From assembly GCA_036362985.1 (NCBI GenBank), contig JAYGXS010000006.1:10419526-10483525 (forward strand): DNA of 64,000 nucleotides, in the 5' to 3' direction. The stretch comes from Ligula intestinalis. Lineage: Eukaryota; Platyhelminthes; Cestoda; Diphyllobothriidea; Diphyllobothriidae. Positions 54,691-64,000 of the stretch are shown piece after piece; position 1 is the stretch's first letter; each line of letters starts with the position of its first letter. The notes beneath the pieces are model-generated. The model saw only the letters and a list, made by a program, of their open reading frames with translations, was not told the origin of the DNA and made no database searches. A program made the translations under genes and the position numbers.

Positions 54691-54901
54691 TCTTACCGCA
54701 TATCCGTAGACACGCAACAAAGGGGGCAGGGGAGGCCGGATATATGTGACAGGAGACAAGAAAGTCAGGCACGCACAAGTCAAGTGTCTATTCAAGATGA
54801 ACTGATTGAAAAGGCATAAAACCCGCTAATTGTGGAGAGAACGAGTGAGAAGTGAAGCTTCACAGTGGCAGCAGCAGCGACAGAAATCAGTTGACTACGC
54901 A

Positions 54902-55084
54902 TTACGCTGGGGAGGCTGTCCTACTCTGCGATTTTGCGAGGTTCTTCAAGTCCTCGATGCACTGGCGTATGGTTTCCTTTTCCTGCGTTGGTGTGATGCC
55001 AGCTATGACCGAGTTGGTTATCCAGTTGGCCATGTGCTGTTGCTGGAAGCGCCTACGCACATTTTCACGTTCTACGTGGTAGTC
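54902..55084 (-). CDS. ATP5PB: ATP5PB terminal exon
   Basis: The exon runs from a CCCTGCCAG acceptor to a TAA stop at 54904-54902 and covers 60 codons. It begins with the conserved DYH..VQ-type start of the C-terminal helix and includes the QEKETI..CI.DLK block seen across animal subunit b proteins. Confidence 0.9.
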   Translation of the reverse strand, partial: DYHVERENVRRRFQQQHMANWITNSVIAGITPTQEKETIRQCIEDLKNLAKSQSRTASPA

Positions 55085-58000
55085 CTGGCAGGGGAAAGGA
55101 AAAAAAGTAAGGCTGGCGAGGCGAGGCGAAGGGCGCGCTTTGTGCAAACACCTAAGGATCAATTCGAAATCCCGAAAAGCACCACAAAGGATAGGTAAGT
55201 ATGCAGCGGGCCATAAACAATAAAAGGATAACATTGAAAAGCAGTCTGCGAAAACTAAACAAATTAAGAGAATGCCGCGGAAAAAAGGAGACAAACCCCA
55301 ATCCTCTGCACTACCGCTATCCGTAATACCCACGAAGAATTACTCAGCACACATAAAGAGCATCAGCAATAATTTGAACATTATGCGGGGAACACCGCTA
55401 GTCGATTAGTCCCCACAGCATGCTCGCACTGTAAACGCAGGTTAGGGGCTCAAACCGCCCTGGTTGAACATATCTGCGCCGCTTGATAACCAACAATACC
55501 TCTTGGAACAATTCCGCCTTTAGAGCTGACAAAAATTTAACCTCAGAGCCTGTGCGGTTCGAAATCATTGAATTCCATATAGCAACGAACGGACCACGCC
55601 ATCTGAACTGTTTGTGACGCTTACGACTTAAATACAAAGAAAAAATGGATAGGATATTTGAAACAGTAGTCGTAAAACCTGTATAAACGTACATTTTTCA
55701 CAGGCACGACGCTCCGATACATGTGCTACTTACTTGGCGTATACCAAGAAGCAGTGGAAAATGTCATACTACTAAAGTACAAGGCGACAAGACGGAATGT
55801 TATTCAAAAGACGACTTAAATAACTCGGGATTATGCAGCACAAAAATCGGTATTAAAATTTTATCTGAGTAATCCTTTCTCGTCTAAAGCACATTTCCCA
55901 ATTCTAGTTAACACGTTACGTCTGATATCGACCAAACATACGGCAGGTGCAAGTTGTGTCGTTGTTTACAGTTGCTGGTCTGCAGAAAAAACTTCAGTAG
56001 GTATTATAAAGTCTAGGTGGCGGCTGAGGAAATAGCAAAACGCCAGGAAGACACGTCTGATGGCTTGGAAAATAATGCAATTAGGTAACGTGAAAAGTGC
56101 ATACTGGCCAAGAGGTCGCACTTGTTGCATCAAATACCAAATTCAGTAATATAAACCACCTATTATAACACAACTCTAATTTAAAAAGTCCCTATTAAAC
56201 TGTCGATTGGACCACGGATAGAACTTCAAGAAGGTTGACGCTACCGTCTAGCGAATTTCTGGATTACAATTCCCACCGTTTTTGACACACGCAACTATCT
56301 AATCATTGTGACCTCCAGCGCTGTATCAATATAATCACGAGCCCTTGAAGAAAGGTTGCAAGACTCATCACTTGTGAAATTGATGGGCTAAAAGCAGTCC
56401 AGCTAAAAAACCAAGCCTTGCTATCGGTTTGCTTCTGTTGGCCACATTAAAATTATTGAATCTCTGGAGTCTTGCTGAAAGCATATGTCGTACCAAGCGT
56501 CTGGTGACCATCTTGTGCACGCGCTGCAGACGTTCCCGGTAAGCAGCTTCCAGTTGCAGATCCAAATTCTCCTTCTTCGCCTGGAAGAGTGTTGGAACAC
56601 TGGCGGCTCGTGCAATTTCCACATCGGCAGACTTTATGGTGTTGTCCAAATTGGCCAGCGCCTTCTTCATCGGAGTGGTGTAAAAGTGGTCAATACGTTT
56701 CTGAAAGAAAGATAAAGAGCCAGAGTGCTAGGAAGGAGTTTTACGATAGTCTTTTTGACACGGGCGATGTCGCGAGCACAAGGTCCGAGACTGAAATATG
56801 CAACCAGCTGACAGTGTTGAAACATTAGTGTTCTATAAAAGAAAGACGGAAGAGAATGGTCGTCAGTGGTCAGGTCTCTACCAGGACGTAGCCTTCTGAG
56901 GCATTTTGAGTTTCTGTTTACCAGCGGCGAATTTCTACTTCCTAGTATCTAGTGCCAACTTTACAAATACACACCTCGGCATGAAAGACCCTCGTAAAGC
57001 GTCGTAAATGGCTCACTAACTGATAAGTGATCCTCGTGAAGTACAGAACTGGCGGAGTGACCTCCGAATATTATGCCTTCGGCCGCCCGCGAGCGCACAC
57101 ACACTATCTGGCCTGCAAAAATACACGAACCGGTCACATTTAACAAAGTTGTGATCGGAAGAAATACAAGCAGGGGTTTGCGTAATCCTCCCGGTGATGA
57201 CTGTAAAATACATTCACAAAACCTGGCACATGCGATGGAATAAAACAAAGTCACAGAGGTTAAAAGACATAAAAGCGGCTTAAGATTGCTAAAGCACTGA
57301 CCTGTGTGAATTGGTCTAAAAAGTCTGAGGCCCTGGCACCAAAAGTCTTGATCATCCAGGTCATGATGACGACAAACGGAATAATTTCCATGAAGTGCGC
57401 ATCAACCACCCAGATCTCCTTGCTCAGCAAGAAGGCCACACTGCCAGTCAAAAATAAATAGGGTCCTGTTGACAAAAATGGTCAGTTTTTTTTTAAAAAA
57501 ACTGGGCTATATGTGTTACCTGTGACACCAGTTCTGGAATAAAGAGCCTGGAACCAAGAGTCTGGCAGAAAACCGAGGCGGACTTTTGGATGACGTTCCG
57601 GAAGCTTGATTGTTGGAAAATTAGTCATGTCTCTTTCTTTGCCATAGTAGATCTCGTTACATTTGTCCCACCTAACTATGGCGTCTTGGACATGCTGAAA
57701 ACAGAAAATAGAAGGTAAGGAAGGGGAGAAGACGGGTGGAATCAACCCGCAAGTGTGTTACAGCAGAGGAGAGGAGATAAGCACTGACTATTGATTTTTT
57801 GAAAACCCAATAACTCTGGTAGGAGCCAGATTTTTAGCATATGCACTAGAGGGGAGTCAGCCAGAAAGCTTAAGCAAGCTCATAGCAGGTCAAATAAGAA
57901 AGATGGCTTAAAGTGTTCTTGCATTGGGGCCGTCGGTGCTAAAAGACAGGCACTTTCTATATTAAGTTATGTAAAGATTTAGGTAAAGACAAAACCCCCA

Positions 58001-60839
58001 TATTTAAAAGGACTGTCGCAGTGGTAGACGGGCGTATGGAAAAAGCCATCGGTGTGGCAGCGAGAAAACGCATTCAAAATATAGACCAGTTCTGGATAGC
58101 ACCGAAAGTTAGTCCAGCCAAACCTTTTTGAAAACCTGAATTATTATGTTAGTCACAGGCGTCAAAGAAAATGAAGATCCAAGACCTAGGTGATGAACAC
58201 GTACAAAAACGCGACTGAGATCCTAAAAAGGTAGTTTAACATGAGACTATAATCTTCGATAACTGCGGCTACATCACTATGGGAGACTAGAGTATCATGA
58301 CCCTCACCCTGCCCACGGCATTTCTGATGACAGCCCGCAGAGATGTAACAGCAATGATCATCAGTCTTTAAATAAACAACATAACTCTCAGGGCTACGAA
58401 TCTAATGGGCTTCCACTGAAACATTCAGTCTGCGGAATAGGTGCCAAGCGGACCATGACAAAAGGTCGAAAGTAGGGCATTCTACAGATGCATAAAATAG
58501 TAAGACTGGGAAGAAAGAGGGTAACATAAAAAGAGAAGTCATTGGCAAGACATTTGTGGGCATCTTCTTGTGATCTTACAACATCATTAATGAAGAGGGA
58601 TTTAGAGAACTTCATGCCGACAATCCATCGGATTACGAACAATCGTCTTTCTTTGAAATAAGTCGGCGAGAGACAATTGTGTGAGATTGAAGCAGTCGGT
58701 CCACAGGCCTAAAACTGCAGTCCAGTGCGTATGTTATTTGCCTTCTCCAATTACGTTTACTTAACCTGGCCTATTCAACGTTGCTAAGTAGGCCCAAACG
58801 AAGGCGAGGAGTTATTCTTAACAATGTCACCTGCAAGTGTAAGATTGAAATGCAAGCATAATTGGGAGAATTAGTTTAAGCGATGCATACATTCGGAGCA
58901 TCTAAGTTATGATTCATATCTACACTGAGGATCATCCTGACATTAATTCTGGGCGCTAGACGAAAACCGTGGGTTGTGATAGTCGAATTTACATCGGCTT
59001 GGCAGAAGCTTTGATTCACGGCAACGGAGACTGTTAACTAACTCAGAGATTGTACTGCTTGTCGTAACGACAGGAAACCCGAGACAACCATTTTCCTTTT
59101 CAACATTTATTATGAAATGTAACAGATAGTGGCAGAACACGGACTGGTGAACGCTAGGAGTACTTCAGAGAAATCGGTCTTTTGGTTATGTACACATAAT
59201 TTGGCTCGTTTGAACCTAACGAAAAGACAGTGGTGGTGAGAGGACTGATAAAGAGGCCGTTTACTGTTGCTGTTAGTGCCGCAATCCATCAATAAAGTAT
59301 GGTGTAGGGCAGTTAGTATGTCAGACCATAGCGTTCTGGCAGAAAGGCTGCTGCCAGTTTGTAACTAGTTATTCGTTGGATGAATGTATCCCTTCTTTTG
59401 ATAACCACGTAATGTGACATTTCGACCGTCATTACCAAGGATTTCTCTTATGTGCTGCACAACAGGGTGGGTTAAAGGGCGGTGAATTGCACGTACATTA
59501 CTTAAAAAGCTATGAAAGTCTTTCGCAGCATCTACCACACTCCTTCCTCTCTCACACTCCTGAGTCCGGGAGCAAGAGAGTCAGGAGGGCTGAAGGCGGG
59601 CGCAGGTGGCTAGCGTGGCGTGAGCCTGCGCCTTGGCGTGCTTCACATTACCCATGCGTCGCGTTTGCTATGAGTGTGCACTTCAAATAATGCCTGATAT
59701 GTCCTGCGCCGACCCTCCTTTGTGTAGCTCTACCGCGTAAGATACATAAGGAGCCGCCAAGCAGACATTAGTATACAAATGGTACGTGGCATACCTTACT
59801 GACAAAAGATAAACGAGTTGAAGTCCGGGCACATGTCGCTGATTCTATACTGCTGAACGACGCACCTGTGAAACATTAGAAGTATCACTGTTTGTTCTGT
59901 GCTCTCTGGTACATACTTGTCTTGAAATCGAAACTTACTTTGCAGCTGGTTTTCGATCACCACTCCACACGTCAGAAGCCAGCAACCAAGTCAACTGAGC
60001 AAGCAATTTGGCTTCGAATGCAAAATGCTGACGTTATACTGAAGCATAGCGGAGCTGCTAGCTTGGATGTTGAATGCTAAACGATATCATTCTGTTTTGT
60101 TGACCGCAAATGACCAAGTACGTTAACGTAAAGTCCACCAATCAATTCATGAACGCAAAACCTCCCATAAAAGACCAACCATTCATGAACAATTTTAGTT
60201 TATACAACCTTCCAATCCACGAGGTAGTGCGAAATGGGCGCAGACAGTCGATAAAGGGGAATTAAGCCGACCAACAGTGGAGGAAAACCGTCCTAGGTAC
60301 ATAAGAATTTTTACATTCTGAACGTGCTACACTTCACCAACTAAGCAAGTTACAGTTGTAGAGGGAAATGTATTATTGGGCATGTTTATAATTTAGAACA
60401 AGCAGGCTAACCGTAAAGGGGGCCTGCCCTGATAAACTGCTATGTTATAAGGTAGGAAGGCATAATTTACAAGGAGCAGGAAGATATAAGGATTATAGCG
60501 GTCCAAAATTGACTGCTGGTTGTCAATAACAGGAAAGAAGCGAACAAGTTTTTACCTTATTGTACCGGGCAGCAAGAGCCTCTGCGTCTCGAACTGACTT
60601 GTCTACGATGGCCATGTTCTTGTCATGGGCTGATTCTGCAGCAGCAGCGGTTTTTGCTGATCTGACAATAACTGCATCCTTAACACAATAAATGCTACGT
60701 ATTCTCGCTAAAAATAAAAGTGAGTAGACAGAAACATCAGCTTACAAAAGCACAGGCCGCCTCTGAGAAAGGACATGATTCCGGTTCTCCCTGGCCGCAC
60801 TTGAAGTACGCGCCAACCGTTTTAGCACACTTCATGAAG
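54902..60839 (-). CDS. ATP5PB: Mitochondrial ATP synthase F0 subunit b (peripheral stalk), 6 exons
   Basis: This is the peripheral-stalk subunit b of F1Fo-ATP synthase, which anchors F1 to the inner mitochondrial membrane. Exons are 60839-60746, 60678-60556, 57694-57520, 57465-57302, 56700-56494 and 55084-54902. All introns are GT/AG and all phases agree. The family signatures are visible in order: a Tyr-Ser-Arg-Thr-Gly-Val-Thr-Gly-Pro-Tyr segment before the membrane helices, an LSKEI motif, the YRERL..V stalk helix, RRLDYH, and a QEKETI..CI.DLK..AK C-terminus with a TAA stop. From the family-like start (the NFPTIKLP region) onward the length fits the mature protein. The ~95 residues upstream do not look like a usual transit peptide. 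The true start may lie further upstream, or the first two exons may be mis-assigned. Confidence 0.88.
56494..56700 (-). CDS. ATP5PB: ATP5PB stalk-helix exon
   Basis: This is a 69-codon phase 0/0 exon after TTTCTTTCAG. It encodes the long polar helix of the peripheral stalk with the YRERL..V motif and ends at the RRL|DY junction with donor GTACGA. Confidence 0.88.
57302..57465 (-). CDS. ATP5PB: ATP5PB transmembrane exon
   Basis: This 164-bp exon completes the split glycine codon, encodes the two hydrophobic segments around the LSKEI motif, and ends in phase 0 at CACAG|GTCAGT. The intron before it is only 54 bp. Confidence 0.88.
57520..57694 (-). CDS. ATP5PB: ATP5PB exon with the conserved TGVTG segment
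   Basis: This 175-bp exon starts after TGTTTTCAG and ends in phase 1 at CACAG|GTAACA. It carries the N-terminal subunit b block of prolines and charged residues leading to the conserved Phe/Tyr..Thr-Gly-Val-Thr-Gly element, which lies just before the first transmembrane helix. Confidence 0.85.
57695..60555 (-). other. ATP5PB intron (2.9 kb)
   Basis: I see no coding exon or transposon protein here. A GC-richer patch near 59560-59660 stands out but has no recognisable identity. Confidence 0.6.
60556..60678 (-). CDS. ATP5PB gene, alanine-rich helical exon
   Basis: This is a 41-codon phase 0/0 exon between a TGTTAAG acceptor and an AAG|GTAAAA donor. It encodes an Ala/Lys/Asp-rich helix with no hydrophobic transit-peptide character. 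It is separated from the conserved subunit b exons by a 2.9-kb intron, so I treat its membership as probable rather than certain. Confidence 0.55.
60746..60839 (-). CDS. ATP5PB gene, cysteine-rich 5' exon
   Basis: This 94-bp exon lies between a CTGACAG acceptor and a TTT|GTAAGC donor. It has four cysteines in a C-x9-C plus C-x6-C arrangement, with an internal Met codon six bases in that could be a start. It joins in phase 0 to the next exon. This arrangement is unlike known animal subunit b N-termini. A CHCH-like fold is possible, but the spacing is not the classical twin CX9C. Confidence 0.5.
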
Positions 60840-63620
60840 CTGTCAGGAATGTAAATAAAGCCGACGACCGTTGAGGAATTATTAGTGGGGAGCTATGGCA
60901 AGGATAAAAGGCAGGAAAGCAGAAATCACAAGAATTGGGATGCTTAGTTAATATAGCCCTTCCAGTAACTGATCGGGCGTCATTTTGATACGTAACTTGC
61001 TTGATTTATTTGAACGCTGTGTCGTTGCAATTTACTTCAAGTTTGCTGTTTTCAACAACTTGTCGCTGTCATCGTAAATTATCTGTTAATAACTTCAATT
61101 AAAAAAACCACAGCATCAAGCCTAGTGACTCATTTAAGACTCGCAACTGAGGAAGTTTGTGCATGAACGCCGCTATTAAATTACAGTCAGTTTAAGCTCT
61201 CCAAAACACTGGATAGGTCAAAAACGCAGAGGCAACATGGGATACGCCCTAAAATCAATGGCTCCTGAATACCATGTTTCGCTGTTGGGATAAAGATACG
61301 AAAGAAGTGGAGGCTAACTATTGAATCATTCGGTGGAAATCTAGAGCATGAAGATAATTTATAGTAGACAAGAGACAGATTAAAATTCTGCGAAATTTGC
61401 GGTTAAGCAGTAAAAAAAGACAATTAATCAATAAGTTGAAAATCTAGATGTGACTCGGTGCCTGAATTAAGATAAACTTAGATTTCAGTTGCGAACTAAG
61501 GGTGCTGGTAAAATTTGGAAAAGTTAAGTAGATTATCATGGGACAACGAAGGATTTCACAGATGACACGCAATTTGTATTTGCCATGGATTTTTCTATCT
61601 GCCTGCAGGCATTTTCGGGTATTTAGCTAATAATGTTGATTCTAGAGCATATCTTTAAATATTTTGGTGGGATGGGAATCACACCATTAGGTATGCATTT
61701 GTCCAAAGCACCTATGAACTTTGACAAAACCAGCAGTCGGGATTCATATTTACTATGATGCTGGTATTCAAGACCTAATTTTCATCTGAGAGCATACTTT
61801 TCATCCTGGGATAGAAACATTAGCAGGTCCCACTGGTTAATAACATCCTTCTTTCACCGAACATTGGCCAATCAAGAAATCGCAGTTCTTCACTCTACAT
61901 CGTTTTTATCCGACCTTTTGCGGTTCACGAGAAGGTAGGCTACAGGCATGACATGTATTTTCAGCACTCGAGCTGCTTGGTAACTAAAAATGTGCTCCCA
62001 TGCATGTCATGTTAACAAAAATTCACACGAATAATCCACTGCAGGCACACAGGATCATTGTATGTCATTGGGTATCATGACCGTATGTCTCTGCATTCCG
62101 CGTGACAAGATACGTTGGCCTGTAGCAGTTCGAATTTATTCACAGTATTATATCGCTGGTGTGTCCGAACCATGCAAGAAATGGTAAAACACCTACTGAG
62201 GTCGGTCATCCGATTCATTGTTTTCAGACGTGCATCAAATAAAAAAACATAAATAGCAACACTGCAAGCAGCCCTTGACAGAATACGAGGGACTATCGTA
62301 ATCCACAAGAAAACGACAAAATTTAACACGTTGGTCAGCACAAAACAAAGTAAAAAGTTTCTGGGTCTGGTCCCCCAAGGCAGGTGGCATCAACTGTCAC
62401 ATATGGCTGGATGAACACTACGAGGGCGTCTGCGTACGTCTCACTGGCGCTAAGCTTCCACTTTAAAGTGATGATTAGCGATGCAGGCCCAATAATCTGC
62501 CATAATCTCTTCCAGCCAACTTTATTGCTAAAACAGACCTCAGCCTCTTCGTTCAACGCCACAATCCATTACCCCTGCAAACTCCATGAACGCGTGTGAA
62601 TTTCACAAACTGCTCGCTTTCTTCTTCTCTGTGGGGTAATCCTTCATTCATTTCGTTTGAAAAAGGGCGGTTATGTGCGACTTGTATTTCTCGAAGGACC
62701 TGGTTCAAGTATATCAGCTTTGAAAGTATACTTTAATACGAATAACATTAAACAAACTTTTCCTACTCATTCCTATGTTTCTATGTTGATAACCAGGCGT
62801 ACGCATGTATGTACTTTCGTATTTTCACTTGAGACTACGATGACGGTCAACCATCACGAATGATGGTGTCCACCTGTGCTCACCGGCGTGGGGGCAGAAC
62901 GAGGACACATATATGAATTAATCAAGAGTGACACAGATTTGTTAAGTATGAACCTGGTTTTCCTCGTTCCCACACAGCTTACTCCGTTGGCAAAACAGGG
63001 TCAAGACGATCGAAGATGGACGCGGACGCAGTGATTGGCAGGTCAACAGCCCTTTAACACGGGCTCAGCAAAATCTCTTTTCCACGAGTAAACCAGGTTT
63101 CACTGAAAAAAAGGGTTAATCTCACGCGCATGGTTGGTCCCTAAAATCACACCGAATATCTGTTGTAGCCTGACTCTCGGTTCACGAGTGACTCCAAAAT
63201 ATTCTCAGAACAACCGACATTTATCGTAAGTTGTTAGCCTATAACCCCGCGACCGCCAGCGCCTCATGTTTGATTCAAGACTCGGAATTTTCACAGTGCG
63301 GGACACGAATAGTTATCGTGCATCAGCCGACTGCATAAATCTCTCATCGATCTTGAAATAGAAATGCCCGAAGTTGTTAACGCGACGAGAGAGCCGATTT
63401 CTTTGACGTGCCACACGCGCGTGCAATCGCAGCTCTACCTTATAAACGCCTGTGAGCTAATCACACCCTGTTGTGACTCACAGCATCTACAGCTAAACCT
63501 CTTTTATGGCCCTGCTTGATACAAAATCCCATAGGTTTCTGCAAATGTCTTCAACGAGCTCAGAAACATTCAATATACGAGGAAGGATATGCCGTGCACT
63601 TTTTGGGCGCCTCTTTGAAA
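60840..63620. other. Region upstream of ATP5PB
   Basis: Nothing is recognisable. The minus frame 62335-62562 and its antisense have no known domain. The true 5' end of ATP5PB may lie here. Confidence 0.5.
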
Positions 63621-63836
63621 CTGTTTAGATCCCTTTGTACTCATGTTGTTTCATGCACCGACGTACAAAATCTCTGGCTAACTGATTAGGGAAAATCCCC
63701 AAACAGGTAATTGAGCTCAACTTGATAAGATTCTCCCTTCTAGAACTGGGTTTTGCTCGATGTAGCGGACTGATGGCGGTACTCCCACGACTGATTAGGC
63801 CGCTGTTCTCATAAGGTAAAAATAAATAAAATAAAA

Positions 63837-64000
63837 GTGGCACACAAACCAATGACCACTTTCAGCACTCAGTTTATACACCCTAAAGAGAGGATAAAAG
63901 AAGTCGTCTACAATATTCCATGCGATGCCCATGAGGCTGTATACAGTGGCCAATCGGAAAGATCTGTCCCAACACTCTTCCACGAACATGACCAGGCAGT
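63837..64000 (+). mobile_element. Penelope-like endonuclease start, running off the right edge
   Basis: In one frame: VAHKPMTT..TQF..PKERIKEVVYNIPCDAHEAVYSGQ.ER, then a Leu-Phe-His-Glu-His block. This matches the linker and GIY-YIG start of the other copies, with Cys lost in the CxxC insertion (CDAH). A minus-strand segment at 63760-63625 (FPNQLARDFVRRCMKQ) looks like the preceding linker in inverted orientation. Confidence 0.7.

Noticed and set aside
54830..55198. Plus-strand open frame of 122 codons
   Set aside because: Antisense to the terminal exon of ATP5PB, whose conserved motifs settle the strand.
62335..62599. Overlapping frames on both strands of about 70 codons
   Set aside because: No domain recognised and splice context unconvincing; could be chance.

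Overview
The window reads as nuclear DNA of a repeat-rich metazoan. A flatworm, possibly a cestode or trematode with a large genome, is my best guess. The evidence is spliced genes with GT/AG introns of up to 9.4 kb, decayed Penelope-like, Ty3/Gypsy, CR1/Jockey-like and Helitron elements, and many hammerhead-ribozyme motifs in both Penelope tails and tRNA-headed short repeats, a combination known from schistosomes and relatives. The species cannot be fixed from the sequence alone. One assembly gap (10 N) lies at 34949-34958.

Two host genes are visible, both on the minus strand. Gene 1 (21192 down to 732, continuing off the left edge) has seven exons. Their splice phases chain in one open frame of about 960 codons for a large helical, proline-rich protein with one acidic stretch, which I do not recognise. 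Gene 2 (60839 down to 54902) encodes mitochondrial ATP synthase F0 subunit b (ATP5PB-like). Six exons join in frame, and the product has an unusual cysteine-containing N-terminal part.

The rest is layered transposon debris. Region by region: 0.7-5.7 kb is gene 1 exons with a Penelope tail and a tandem hammerhead repeat in the intron; 5.9-9.0 kb is a Helitron; 9-12.8 kb holds microsatellites and a 398-bp element with perfect 28-bp terminal inverted repeats; 15-21 kb is gene 1 exons with a Penelope reverse transcriptase relic and a hammerhead short repeat; 22.1-22.3 kb is a compact multi-hairpin; 23-26.6 kb is an old repeat split by a LINE, then a Penelope element cut by another LINE; 26.6-31.5 kb is a decayed Ty3/Gypsy element; 31.9-39.4 kb is a dense Penelope and hammerhead cluster with inverted pairs and the gap; 39.4-42.9 kb is a second Helitron on the opposite strand; 42.9-45 kb is more Penelope fragments; 45-52.5 kb is mostly featureless apart from three LINE remnants; 52.5-54.7 kb is two Penelope copies in tandem; 54.9-60.8 kb is ATP5PB; the right edge enters another Penelope endonuclease.

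The most interesting theme is the link between Penelope elements and small hammerhead repeats. Penelope 3' ends repeatedly face each other tail to tail. At two loci the space between the tails is a (TA)n tract, a hammerhead unit and a second (TA)n tract. The tRNA-headed hammerhead units themselves sit in head-to-tail dimers with 289-, 318- and 367-bp periods, as expected of repeats copied through a self-cleaving, possibly circular, RNA.
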